Shown here: piece by piece, positions 18,401-27,173 of the stretch
How the letters are laid out: every line of letters starts with the position of its first letter
Numbering within the stretch: position 1 is the first letter of the stretch
Assembly (NCBI GenBank): GCA_041661445.1
Contig: JBAZUK010000001.1
Location: forward strand, 124,001-188,000
Source: JBAZUK01 sp041661445
GTDB lineage: Bacteria; Chlamydiota; Chlamydiia; Chlamydiales; SM23-39
Direction of reading: 5' to 3'
Length of the DNA: 64,000 nucleotides
Notes under the pieces: generated by a model
What the model saw: only the letters and a program-made list of their open reading frames with translations
Told to the model about the DNA's origin: nothing
Database searches by the model: none
Made by a program: the position numbers and the translations under genes

Positions 18401-18759
18401 CAAATTATAATTTTGAAAAAACAGGGGAGAAATTTCTGTTAACAAATTTAGAACTGCTGCCAATCAAATACCAGGATTGACAGCGTTGAAACCTATCAGA
18501 CTTGATGTAATTTCTATTGTGTTCACCTATTTAGAAAAATTTCCAAACTGAGGTTGAACAATAGAAATTAAGTCTTTGCTTTGCATCAAAATAGATTCTA
18601 TCGGGAAACCGCAATTGAAAGCAACATTAGCCAAAGATTTAATTTTCTCATCAAAAAATGTTTCTAAATTAAGTAATATTCCAAATGGGGGAACACCGCC
18701 AACAATCAATTCAAATCTTTCTTTAACGACTGCAGCATCTTCAAATTCACATTTCTCTT
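18401..18759. repeat. Direct repeat, distal copy of the aspS 3' end
   Basis: About 359 bases that closely match 19763-20120, with roughly 5% differences and small indels near the left end. The segment covers the last ~77 codons of aspS and about 125 bases downstream. The match stops abruptly at both ends. Together the two copies bracket a ~1.0 kb segment containing one gene. Confidence 0.93.
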
Positions 18760-18772
18760 GTTTTTTAGCCTA
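18527..18772 (-). pseudogene. Truncated aspS C-terminal fragment (YbaK domain end)
   Basis: Reading on the minus strand from just after the TAG stop of the neighbouring gene, the frame stays open: AKKQEKCEFEDAAVVKERF, then VGGVPPFGILLNLETFF and on to QPQFGNFSK. From KCEFED on this is the C-terminal ~77 residues of AspS with substitutions G541E, V543I and T578I. It lacks the synthetase and most of the editing domain, so it cannot be functional as AspRS. It is in the same frame as the gene before it, separated by a single stop codon. Confidence 0.85.
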
Positions 18773-19633
18773 ATCTAGCTTACTTACAAAAATAGCATGT
18801 TCTTTTTTATAATAATCTTCAATTACTTGCCTCTTTTCGCAGTCTTCAATTTGAGTAAACGTTAAACGTCCAGTGTAAAGACCCAGACCATATGGATGAA
18901 TCCATTTATCATCATAATGACGTGGTGTTTTTCGATCCCATTCAATAAAATTTCTATAAGCAGCATTCCTAGCTTTTTTCCAAGCTTCAAGCTCAAAGCC
19001 TTTCAATTTGTCTACAGCTGGATTAACCATCATAATAGCAGCAACCACAGGTGTACCACCTGTAGTCACGTCACCACTAATTTTAACATCTATCGCGCAT
19101 CTACATATACCACCAGCACATAGAACAGCAGCTTTTTCATAATTTTTTTTCTCAATAAAATATACACCAGCTTGCACGAGAATCAATGGGGAATAGTTGC
19201 CGGGATTAGCAGCAATTTTTTCAGCCAATTGATTTCTTAAGGTCTCTGAATAATGTGATTGCCTTAAAATATTCGCTATCTTTAAATCTTCTTTTTGATC
19301 AATAGAATCTATGCGATATGTTCGCTTATGTGTTCTTAAATCTTCTGTTTGATCAACAGAATCTATGTGATGTGTTCGTAACAAACGGGATATAATCGTA
19401 ATTGTAAAAGCTGTTCCTGCAATAACAAAATAAGAAGCTCTATTGAATAGAAAGCTAGGAATTATCTCTGGTGAAAATGCATTTTGAAAAGATTGAAAAA
19501 AGGGAATTGCTACGCCCATAATTGTAGAAATACTAGCAACCCAAGGTAAACACTGGTGATCAAGTGATTGAATTAATTTGTTAAAAGTTGATGTATGGTT
19601 AATTGGTTCCATGTGAATTGTTGTACTACTCAT
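18770..19633 (-). CDS. Unknown protein with two membrane helices between aspS duplicates
   Basis: The start is set at the ATG at 19633 because AAAGG lies 7 bases upstream; 287 residues result. Two hydrophobic segments (about 30-48 and 69-89) near the N-terminus form a bilobed region like that of chlamydial inclusion membrane (Inc) proteins, though the spacing loop is longer than usual. A short tandem repeat follows (HHIDSVDQTEDLRTHKR then YRIDSIDQKEDL). The soluble C-terminal domain of about 170 residues contains a TPR-like helix pair (LVQAGVYFIEKKNYEKAAVL) and WDRKTPRHYDDKWIHPYG. I do not recognise the family. It lies within a segment flanked by direct repeats, suggesting insertion. Confidence 0.65.
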   Translation of the reverse strand: MSSTTIHMEPINHTSTFNKLIQSLDHQCLPWVASISTIMGVAIPFFQSFQNAFSPEIIPSFLFNRASYFVIAGTAFTITIISRLLRTHHIDSVDQTEDLRTHKRTYRIDSIDQKEDLKIANILRQSHYSETLRNQLAEKIAANPGNYSPLILVQAGVYFIEKKNYEKAAVLCAGGICRCAIDVKISGDVTTGGTPVVAAIMMVNPAVDKLKGFELEAWKKARNAAYRNFIEWDRKTPRHYDDKWIHPYGLGLYTGRLTFTQIEDCEKRQVIEDYYKKEHAIFVSKLD

Positions 19634-19762
19634 AAAATAACCTTTGGTGATATTTAAAAAACAATAAGAAAACTTTAGCAAATATATTGATTTTTTGAAA
19701 TTATTTTAAAATAAAACATCATTAAAAAAATTAATTAATATTATAAAATATTTTATAGTATT

Positions 19763-20120
19763 CAAATAATAATTTTAAAAAAACAGGAGGAAATTTCTGT
19801 TAACAAATTTAGAACTGCTGCCAATCAAATATCAGGATTGACAGCGTTGAAGCCTATCAGACTTGATGTAATTTCTATTGTGTTCACCTATTTAGAAAAA
19901 TTTCCAAACTGAGGTTGAACAATAGAAATTAAGTCTTTGCTTTGCATCAAAATAGATTCTGTCGGGAATCCGCAATTGAAAGCAACATTAGCCAAAGATT
20001 TAATTTTCTCATCAAAAAAGGTTTCTAAATTAAGTAATATTCCAAATGGGGGAACACCGCCAACAACCAATCCAAATCTTTCTTTAACGACTGTAGCATC
20101 TTCAAATTCACATTTTTCTT
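19763..20120. repeat. Direct repeat, copy inside the intact aspS 3' end
   Basis: This copy contains the genuine last ~77 codons of aspS plus about 125 bases downstream, and matches 18401-18759. The start-to-start distance is about 1.36 kb. Both copies keep a short hairpin (TGTCAATC with GATTGGCA), so the duplication includes the whole 3' flank of the gene. Confidence 0.93.
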
Positions 20121-21693
20121 TAACGATTTCTGCTACTGCTTTCATATCAAGTTTGAGATTTGATGGTATATTGAACTGATAATTTTTCTTAGAATTTTTT
20201 CCTTTCAGTATCAATGATTTAATACCTTCTTCTAATTTTGTTCCTCTCACTTTGGCAGAGTCTTCACTGGTTGAAGTAATATCATGTTTTATGTGCTTAA
20301 ATTCTATGGAATGATCTTTTAGGAGGTGAATAATTTCATTTCTAATATTTTCTTCGCCAAAAAATACTTTTGCTTTGATTCTATTTCCTGCGATACGTTT
20401 TGGATCTGATGGAAATAAAGAAGCTTCTCTAATGTTTTTGAGTTTTAACATGGTCATTGTTAAACGTTCCAGACCTAGACCAAAGCCGCCATGAGGAGGC
20501 ATGCCGTATTTAAATATGCTTAAATAATCAGTAAAATTATCCGGGTCCATATCCTTTTCTCTGATGCCTTGTACCATTGAATCGTATGTATGTCTTCTTT
20601 GTCCTCCGCTTGTGATTTCAGTTCCTGCACAGAGAAGGTCGAATGTATTTGTCAGATCAGGATTTTGTTCATTTGGAAAAGAATAAAAAGGACGTTTGGA
20701 TTTTTTCCAGTCTGTAATAAAAATCAAGTCGGTGCCAAAGGTTTCATCAGCGTATTTACAAAGTTCTCTTTCTGCAGCGGGACTCAAATCTGGTTCATTT
20801 CTTTCATCATTTCCGGTTCTTTTATAATAAAGTTCCTGGGCTTCTTTGAAGGTTAAACGGGGGAACTTAACATCCTCTGGAGCCTTGATAATATTTCCAT
20901 TTAATGTTGCGATCTGATCTTTACAGTTCTCATTGAGATATTTCACGATAAATTTTATAGCATTTTCCTGAACATCTAAAAGATCATGCCAGGTATTGAA
21001 AAAACCCATTTCAAATTCAAGCTGTTTTCCTTCAGTCAAATGCCTTGTTGTATGAGATGGTTCTGCTCTAAAAAATGGAGCGAGAGAGAATACTCTTTCA
21101 TTTACTCCAACCATTACCTGTTTATATAGCTGTGAACTTTGGGCAAGCGTTGCGCTATACCCAAAATAATCTACGTTGAAAAATTCCGAGCCGCCTTCAG
21201 AAGAGGCTCCAATCATATTTGGTGAAAAATATTCTGTGGCGTTAACAACATCATGCATGTAAAGCCTGTAAGCATGAGTTAACTCAGCTTGAATTTTAAA
21301 AACTGCCTGGATTTCCCGATTTCTTAGTGAGACAGATCTATTATCAAGTATGAAATCTAAATCAGTTGGAATTTTAGGTTTGTAATATTCAATTGGAGGA
21401 GGATCAAAAATAGGAACTTCAATTTCTATAGATGGGTTAATAACCTCAATTCCAAGTTCAGCTTGAGTTGAATCATTAACCAATCCGGTAATTTTTAAAA
21501 TGCTGCCTGGCTGAAGGTTTAAGATTTTTTTAGATTCTTGAGAATCCTGAATTACTATTTGGGCAAATCCGCTTCTGTCTCTAATAATAAGAAATGTTAA
21601 TTTTCCAAGTGAACGAATATTGTTTAACCATCCTCTTAAAAAAACTTTTTGATTCTTATGTTGAGGAAGTTCTTTTGCTAAAATTCTTTTCAT
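19888..21693 (-). CDS. aspS: Archaeal-type aspartyl-tRNA synthetase fused to a YbaK-like editing domain
   Basis: It charges tRNA-Asp and, if non-discriminating, also tRNA-Asn for later amidation by GatCAB. The 601 residues show an OB-fold anticodon domain (about 15-95), a class II core (125-432) with motif 2 FRAEPSHTTRH at 208-218, the EITSGGQRRH segment, and motif 3 GFGLGLERLTM at 403-413. There is no bacterial GAD insertion, so it is of the archaeal/eukaryotic type, unlike Chlamydia AspS. Residues about 445-600 form a second domain with GTKLEEGIKSLILKGK and VGGVPPFGILLN, the pattern of YbaK/ProRS-INS aminoacyl-tRNA deacylases. The fused domain suggests cis proofreading, which is inference. 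The 3' end is duplicated at 18401-18759. Confidence 0.9.
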   Translation of the reverse strand: MKRILAKELPQHKNQKVFLRGWLNNIRSLGKLTFLIIRDRSGFAQIVIQDSQESKKILNLQPGSILKITGLVNDSTQAELGIEVINPSIEIEVPIFDPPPIEYYKPKIPTDLDFILDNRSVSLRNREIQAVFKIQAELTHAYRLYMHDVVNATEYFSPNMIGASSEGGSEFFNVDYFGYSATLAQSSQLYKQVMVGVNERVFSLAPFFRAEPSHTTRHLTEGKQLEFEMGFFNTWHDLLDVQENAIKFIVKYLNENCKDQIATLNGNIIKAPEDVKFPRLTFKEAQELYYKRTGNDERNEPDLSPAAERELCKYADETFGTDLIFITDWKKSKRPFYSFPNEQNPDLTNTFDLLCAGTEITSGGQRRHTYDSMVQGIREKDMDPDNFTDYLSIFKYGMPPHGGFGLGLERLTMTMLKLKNIREASLFPSDPKRIAGNRIKAKVFFGEENIRNEIIHLLKDHSIEFKHIKHDITSTSEDSAKVRGTKLEEGIKSLILKGKNSKKNYQFNIPSNLKLDMKAVAEIVKEKCEFEDATVVKERFGLVVGGVPPFGILLNLETFFDEKIKSLANVAFNCGFPTESILMQSKDLISIVQPQFGNFSK

Positions 21694-21910
21694 TTTTCTA
21701 CCTTTAATTGGGATTTTTCCTTATTAGAAATTGGTTTTGAAACTTGTTTCAATATCTCAATTCTTATCTTTTTGATTTTTTATTATATTCTATAAAGTAG
21801 TTTTTTTTGAATTATAAATTAAACAATTGAATTTTTTGATGAACATATCTTCAATGTATTTATTTAAGAAAAACCCATGCGATAAAATTAAATAAATTTT
21901 TTAAAATTAT

Positions 21911-23083
21911 TTAATTTCCTGCAAAAAAGTCTTTTACCTTATGGAAAAAATTTTTTCTTCTAGGATGATTTTCTTCTGTTTCAAGTTTTTGAAACTCTTC
22001 TAATAATGACTTTTGTTTAACAGAAAGATTTACAGGAGTTTCTACTTGTATATTTACAAGCAAATCACCTTTGCCAGAACCGTGAACATTTGGAAAGCCA
22101 AGATTGCTTATTCTAAATGTTTTGCCATTTTGCGTGCCTTCGGGGATATTTATTTTGTAAGTCTTAGCAAGCGGAGTGGGTATATCTTTTTTACAGCCAA
22201 GAGTTGCTTCAGTAAAAGTAAGGGGAATATCTATTAGGACATCATCGCCATCTCTTGAAAAAGTATCAGAAGGGGAAACTGAGATATATACGTATAAATC
22301 TCCTGCAGGAGCGCCCATATCGCCAGCATCGCCGTAACCGGTCATTTTTAAACGCATTTCATTATCAACACCGGCAGGAATATGAATTTTAACTTTCTGT
22401 TTTTTTCTTATCTTCCCGATTCCGCTGCATTCTGTGCAGGGGTTTGTTATAATTTTTCCCTCTCCTCTACAGTTGGAGCAGGTAGTTGACATGCTAAAAA
22501 AACCTCTTGTCTGATATAGCTGACCTGAGCCATTGCATGTAGGACAAGTTTTTATAAATTTAGATGACTTGGCCCCACTACCGGAACATGTAGGACATAT
22601 TGCATAATTAGTGAGGAGAATTTCTTTATCAACACCGGTAATGGCTTCTTCAAATGATACAGTAATATTTACTTTTTTACTTGCGCCCTGTCTAAAAGAA
22701 GCTTCATCTGAAGAAGAGTCGGAACCAAAAAATGAATCAAAAATTGATCCGCCCTGTTGTCCTCCGCCCATTCCTCCGCCAAAAGCGCCCATGAAAGTTC
22801 TCAGCGCTTCTTCCATAGAAGAAAATCCGCCGCCACCGCCCATGCCGCCCATGCCTGCAGCGCCTTTTAAACCATCTTCACCATATTGATCGTAAATTTT
22901 TCTTTTGTTCTCATCTGACAAGGCCTCATATGCTTCCGAGACTTCTTTGAACTTTGCTTCAGAAGTTTTATCTCCCGGATTTTTGTCAGGGTGATATTTT
23001 AAAGCCTGTTTTCGATATGCTTTTTTTATTTCTTCAGCGGTTGCATTCTTAGTAATACCTAAAGTTTCATAATAATTTTTCAT
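21911..23083 (-). CDS. dnaJ: Chaperone protein DnaJ
   Basis: DnaJ delivers clients to DnaK and stimulates its ATPase. The 390 residues have a J domain (1-70) with HPDKNPGD, a Gly/Phe-rich linker (about 75-110), a zinc region with four CxxCxGxG-type repeats (CPTCSGSG, CPTCNGSG, CSNCRGEG, CTECSGIG), and the C-terminal substrate-binding domains. It follows rpsU by 96 bases, and the gap contains a CIRCE-like inverted repeat at 23147-23173. The tsaB-rpsU-dnaJ order matches Chlamydia. Confidence 0.98.
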   Translation of the reverse strand: MKNYYETLGITKNATAEEIKKAYRKQALKYHPDKNPGDKTSEAKFKEVSEAYEALSDENKRKIYDQYGEDGLKGAAGMGGMGGGGGFSSMEEALRTFMGAFGGGMGGGQQGGSIFDSFFGSDSSSDEASFRQGASKKVNITVSFEEAITGVDKEILLTNYAICPTCSGSGAKSSKFIKTCPTCNGSGQLYQTRGFFSMSTTCSNCRGEGKIITNPCTECSGIGKIRKKQKVKIHIPAGVDNEMRLKMTGYGDAGDMGAPAGDLYVYISVSPSDTFSRDGDDVLIDIPLTFTEATLGCKKDIPTPLAKTYKINIPEGTQNGKTFRISNLGFPNVHGSGKGDLLVNIQVETPVNLSVKQKSLLEEFQKLETEENHPRRKNFFHKVKDFFAGN

Positions 23084-23146
23084 ATGATTTCACGATCTTT
23101 TTTGAAAATAAATATAACATTAAAAAGCATTCTTTAAAAGAAAAAA

Positions 23147-23173
23147 TTAGCAAATATAGCGTTTAAGTGCTAA
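23147..23173 (-). promoter_or_regulatory. CIRCE-like HrcA operator upstream of dnaJ
   Basis: Read on the minus strand: TTAGCACTT, 9 bases, ATTTGCTAA. The CIRCE consensus is TTAGCACTC-N9-GAGTGCTAA. The left arm matches 8 of 9 and the right arm 6 of 9, with exact 9-base spacing. It lies 64 bases before the dnaJ start, just after the rpsU stop. HrcA, known to repress groE and dnaK operons in chlamydiae, would be the expected ligand. Confidence 0.55.
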
Positions 23174-23179
23174 AAATTT

Positions 23180-23386
23180 TTATAAACTGGTAGTATATTT
23201 TTTCTTAATAGTTGTTTTTAATCTTTTTCTTGCAGCTTTGGATTTTGCTCTCTTTTTAACGGAAGGTTTGTCATAGAATCTATGAGCTTTTGCTACTTTC
23301 ATTATTCCTTCTTTATCAAGTTTCTTTTTTAAGATACGAAGAGCTTTATCAATAGGTTCTCCAATACGAACTTTAATACTTGGCAT
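23180..23386 (-). CDS. rpsU: 30S ribosomal protein S21
   Basis: S21 is a small, very basic small-subunit protein that aids initiation. The 68 residues begin MPSIKVRIGEPIDKALRILK and end in a lysine/arginine-rich tail (KRAKSKAARKRLKTTIKKK), typical of the family. Length is normal. It lies 61 bases after tsaB and upstream of dnaJ, the chlamydial arrangement. Confidence 0.96.
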   Translation of the reverse strand: MPSIKVRIGEPIDKALRILKKKLDKEGIMKVAKAHRFYDKPSVKKRAKSKAARKRLKTTIKKKYTTSL

Positions 23387-23447
23387 TTAATTGTTTCTCC
23401 ATTTTTATTTGAAATTTTTGTAAATCATGTTAATGAATAATAAATTA

Positions 23448-24089
23448 TTATTCAATATGATTTGGGCCTCTCATATATAAAAGGTCAAAAGAAAGATAAG
23501 TGTAAAATTTTTTTTCATTATAAAGATTATCTGTAAGTTCAATTAAACTTGTGGGATCAAAAAACGCTTCTTCAAATTTATTTTTATTTATAGTAATTTT
23601 GGATTTTATTGCTTCTATATCAGGAGAAATAATAATATCGGCTTTCAGGCAAAGTTTCTCGAATTCATCTGATGAGATCAATTTTGGATCAGAGCTGTAA
23701 CTAATTTTTTTATTAAGCATTGTACCTTCGATTGCAAAAAAGCCATCTGTTTTCGCATCAAATGCCGCTATAAAAGAACAATCTTTTTTAGGTGTGTAGG
23801 CCATTAATGAAATGTAACCGATTAGTGGAATGTTATTAGTAAAATTAAAAGTTTTGCAAATACTAGCCCCGACTCTTAAACCTGTAAATGATCCCGGACC
23901 TAAGCTTGCAGCTATGTAATTTAATTCAGAAATTTTTATGTTTGATTCTTTTAAAGCGGAGTCTAAAGCAGAAAAGAGATTTTTTGAAAGAGAGGGGGTC
24001 TCAATTTTTTTAAAAAAAACTATTTTCTTATTATCAGTTAAGATAAGAAAAGAAATGTTATGACTTGTATCAATAATTAAAGATTTCAT
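23448..24089 (-). CDS. tsaB: tRNA threonylcarbamoyladenosine biosynthesis protein TsaB
   Basis: TsaB is the non-catalytic partner of TsaD in forming t6A37 on ANN-decoding tRNAs. The 213 residues show the ASKHA-type opening MKSLIIDTSHNISFLIL and the conserved segment YIAASLGPGSFTGLRVGAS at about 58-76. The C-terminal half is shorter and divergent, as is usual for TsaB compared with TsaD. It lies first in the tsaB-rpsU-dnaJ cluster, divergent from lon with about 137 bases between starts. Chlamydia has the same gene at this position. Confidence 0.92.
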   Translation of the reverse strand: MKSLIIDTSHNISFLILTDNKKIVFFKKIETPSLSKNLFSALDSALKESNIKISELNYIAASLGPGSFTGLRVGASICKTFNFTNNIPLIGYISLMAYTPKKDCSFIAAFDAKTDGFFAIEGTMLNKKISYSSDPKLISSDEFEKLCLKADIIISPDIEAIKSKITINKNKFEEAFFDPTSLIELTDNLYNEKKFYTYLSFDLLYMRGPNHIE

Positions 24090-24226
24090 TTCAAAATATA
24101 GGTTGAAGTAAATTTTAAATTGAAATAATTATAATAAAAAAATGCATATTTTAAAAGAGCCGGCTTGCTTGATATAGCTTTTTTTTGTTAAAGTAGTATG
24201 TTTAAAATAATAATAATGAGGGCATC

Positions 24227-26719
24227 TTGTCAAACGATACCAATAATAACGATGAACAGGAATACATTTCTATTCCTTCCAATGAAGAAAAAATAGCTGA
24301 AAATACAAAAGATCAAAAAATATCTTTGCTATATCCTGAGCAGCTATTTATTTTACCTTTGAACAAAAGACCTTTTTTTCCTGGAATGGCTGCGCCCATC
24401 ATGATTGAGCCTGGAGCTTATTATGAAGTTCTAAAAATTGTTGCAAAGACTCCTCATAAATGCCTGGGACTTTTTTTAACAAAAAAAGAGGATGCCAATA
24501 TTTATGATCTTAAGCCAGGTGATCTATACGATGTCGGCGTTGTTGCCAGAATTTTAAGAATAATTCCTGTTGAGCAAGGCGGAGCCCAAGTTGTGTTCAA
24601 TATGGAAAAAAGAATTTCGATGCGAGAAGTAGTTAAAGGAAAATATTTAAGCGCGAAAGTAAAGTATCACGACGATCCATCCGTTCATGAATTATCAAAA
24701 GAGATCAAAGCTTATTCAATCAGCATTATAACCACGATTAAAGAACTGTTAAAATTAAATCCGCTTTTCAAAGAAGAGCTGCAAATCTTTTTAAGTCATT
24801 CAGATTTCACAGACCCGGGTAGGCTTGCTGATTTTGCTGTCGCTTTAACTACTGCCGCAAGAGACGAACTGCAAGATGTGCTTTCTTGTTTCGATATGCA
24901 AAAAAGAATTGATAAGGCCTTGTTAATCTTGAAAAAAGAACTGGATTTATCCAAACTTCAAACTTCAATTAACCAAAGAATTGAAGCAACTATTTCAAAG
25001 GCGCAAAGAGAGTTTTTCTTAAGAGAACAGCTTAAGGCTATTAAAAAAGAACTTGGAATGGAAAAAGATGATAAAACAAGTGATCTTGAAAAATTCGATC
25101 AAAGATTGAAAATCAGAAAAGTTCCCGATGAGATAATGAATGTTATCAAAGAGGAAAAAGAGAAATTAAGTTCTCTGGAAATCCATTCTCCTGAGTATGG
25201 AGTATGCAGAAATTATCTTGACTGGCTTACAATTGTTCCCTGGGGAATTTATACAGATGAGAATCACGATCTTGCCAAAGCCGAAAAAATTCTTGCAAAA
25301 GATCATTATGGATTAAAAGACATTAAAGAAAGAATTATTGAATTCATAGGTGTAGGAAAGCTTACAGGTGGCGTAAAAGGCAGTATTTTATGTTTAGTCG
25401 GCCCTCCTGGAACTGGAAAAACATCAGTTGGAAAAAGCATAGCAAGAGCTTTAAATAGAAAATTCTATCGATTTTCTGTTGGAGGAATGAGAGATGAAGC
25501 CGAAATCAAAGGCCATAGAAGAACATATGTTGGAGCTATGCCCGGAAAAATGATTCAGGCCCTGAAGCAGACTCAAGCCATCAATCCGGTGATAATGATA
25601 GATGAAATCGATAAAATGGGAATGAGTTATCAGGGAGATCCTGCCTCAGCTCTTCTGGAAGTACTTGATCCGGAACAAAATAAAGAGTTTCAGGACCATT
25701 ATTTAGATGTTCCTACCGATCTTTCCAATATATTGTTTATTGTAACAGCAAACGTTTTAGATACGATTCCTGAACCTCTCAAGGACCGTATGGAAGTAAT
25801 GCGTCTTGCTGGTTATATTGAAGCTGAAAAAATTGAAATAGCGAAAAAATATTTGATACCAAAAAATCGAAAAAAAGTAGGCCTTGGAGCTGCTGATGTG
25901 GTGTTTAAAAAAGATGCTATTTCAGAAATTATTGAAGGCTATGCTAGAGAAGCAGGAGTTAGAAGTTTAGAAAATAACATTAAAAAAATCTTAAGAAAAG
26001 TTGCTCTTTTGAAAGCAAAAGATATCGAAAAAAGAAAAAAATTCTCAATTCAGAATATCGAAAAGAAAAATTTGTGCGATTATCTTGGCAAACCTATTTT
26101 TATATCAGAAGCTTATTATGAAAAATTACCGGTTGGTGTTGCAATTGGATTAGCTTGGACCGCTTTAGGCGGGGTAATTTTATATATAGAGTCCAGAAAG
26201 GCCTTTTCAGAAAAAACTGAAATGAAGCTGACAGGTCAAGCTGGTGATGTGATGAAAGAATCTGCTCAAATCGCCTGGAGTTATTTGGCCAGCTCAATAA
26301 ATCATTATGCCCCTGGAAAAAACTTTTTTGAAAAATCAGCTGTTCATGTACATATTCCCGAAGGAGCGACTAAGAAAGATGGTCCATCTGCCGGTATAAC
26401 AATGGTGACTTCTCTGTTATCTTTACTTTTGGACAGACCAATAAAAGAAAAATTGGCGATGACCGGAGAAATTACTTTGACAGGGCGTGTCCTTCCGATT
26501 GGAGGATTGAAAGAAAAATTGATCGCTGCAAGAAGAGCTAATATTACAAGCTTGATATTCCCAAAAGCGAATTTGAGAGATTATGACGAGCTTCCGGATT
26601 ATTTGAAAAAGGGATTGAAAATATATTTTGTGGATCATTATGAAGAAGTATTTAAAATAGCATTTGGAAATATTAATGAAAAAAAATTGGCAGCAAGAAA
26701 GCCTAAAAAAGCTAATTGA
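24227..26719 (+). CDS. lon: ATP-dependent protease Lon
   Basis: Lon degrades misfolded and regulatory proteins in the cytoplasm. The 830 residues include the N-terminal LON substrate domain (about 35-230), a coiled-coil region, the AAA+ module with Walker A GPPGTGKT at 392-399 and Walker B IMIDEIDKMG, and the protease domain with the Ser-Lys dyad S721 (DGPSAG) and K764. The start is TTG at 24227 with GAGGG just upstream; no in-frame ATG precedes it. The next gene starts inside the lon 3' end. No CIRCE is seen before it. Confidence 0.98.
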   Translation: MSNDTNNNDEQEYISIPSNEEKIAENTKDQKISLLYPEQLFILPLNKRPFFPGMAAPIMIEPGAYYEVLKIVAKTPHKCLGLFLTKKEDANIYDLKPGDLYDVGVVARILRIIPVEQGGAQVVFNMEKRISMREVVKGKYLSAKVKYHDDPSVHELSKEIKAYSISIITTIKELLKLNPLFKEELQIFLSHSDFTDPGRLADFAVALTTAARDELQDVLSCFDMQKRIDKALLILKKELDLSKLQTSINQRIEATISKAQREFFLREQLKAIKKELGMEKDDKTSDLEKFDQRLKIRKVPDEIMNVIKEEKEKLSSLEIHSPEYGVCRNYLDWLTIVPWGIYTDENHDLAKAEKILAKDHYGLKDIKERIIEFIGVGKLTGGVKGSILCLVGPPGTGKTSVGKSIARALNRKFYRFSVGGMRDEAEIKGHRRTYVGAMPGKMIQALKQTQAINPVIMIDEIDKMGMSYQGDPASALLEVLDPEQNKEFQDHYLDVPTDLSNILFIVTANVLDTIPEPLKDRMEVMRLAGYIEAEKIEIAKKYLIPKNRKKVGLGAADVVFKKDAISEIIEGYAREAGVRSLENNIKKILRKVALLKAKDIEKRKKFSIQNIEKKNLCDYLGKPIFISEAYYEKLPVGVAIGLAWTALGGVILYIESRKAFSEKTEMKLTGQAGDVMKESAQIAWSYLASSINHYAPGKNFFEKSAVHVHIPEGATKKDGPSAGITMVTSLLSLLLDRPIKEKLAMTGEITLTGRVLPIGGLKEKLIAARRANITSLIFPKANLRDYDELPDYLKKGLKIYFVDHYEEVFKIAFGNINEKKLAARKPKKAN

Positions 26720-27173
26720 ACCGAAAGACCTTAAGAAAAAAGTTGAAAAGTTAAAAGCTGAAAATAAAACAATTGCAACTTTGAACGGCTCGTTTGATCT
26801 TATGCATGCCGGTCATCTGCAAATTATTTATGAAGCGTCTTGTCAGGCTGATATTCTTATTGTTGCTTTGAACTCCGATGAATCGATAAAAAAATATAAA
26901 AGCATAAATAGGCCCATAATTCCATTAAAATACAGACTTCAAATGATCTCTGCGCTTGAGTTTGTCGATTATGTGACCTATTTTGAAGAAACTGATCCTA
27001 TAAAAATATTAGATATCATCAAGCCGAACGTTCATGTGAACGGAAAAGAATATGGCGAAAATTGTATTGAAGCGGATATAGTGAAGAAAAATGGCGGAAG
27101 GATTCACATTGTTGATTTAGTTGATTCTCTTTCCACTTCTGAAATAATAAAAAAGATAAAGTTATGCGTTTAA
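26676..27173 (+). CDS. HldE/RfaE-type sugar-phosphate nucleotidyltransferase
   Basis: This belongs to the cytidylyltransferase-like superfamily, related to the C-terminal domain of HldE, which activates heptose 1-phosphate with ATP for LPS. The 165 residues show LNGSFDLMHAGHL with the HxGH motif (H44, H47), then RPIIPLKYRLQMISALEFVD and VNGKEYGEN. The chosen ATG at 26676 gives a 44-base overlap with lon; an upstream ATG at 26664 is possible. It lacks the kinase domain of full HldE, and no heptose gene is nearby, so the true substrate is open. Confidence 0.8.
   Translation: MKKNWQQESLKKLIEPKDLKKKVEKLKAENKTIATLNGSFDLMHAGHLQIIYEASCQADILIVALNSDESIKKYKSINRPIIPLKYRLQMISALEFVDYVTYFEETDPIKILDIIKPNVHVNGKEYGENCIEADIVKKNGGRIHIVDLVDSLSTSEIIKKIKLCV

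Noticed and set aside
24090..24226. CIRCE element upstream of lon
   Set aside because: The spacer between tsaB and lon was read on both strands and has no TTAGCACTC-like arms.
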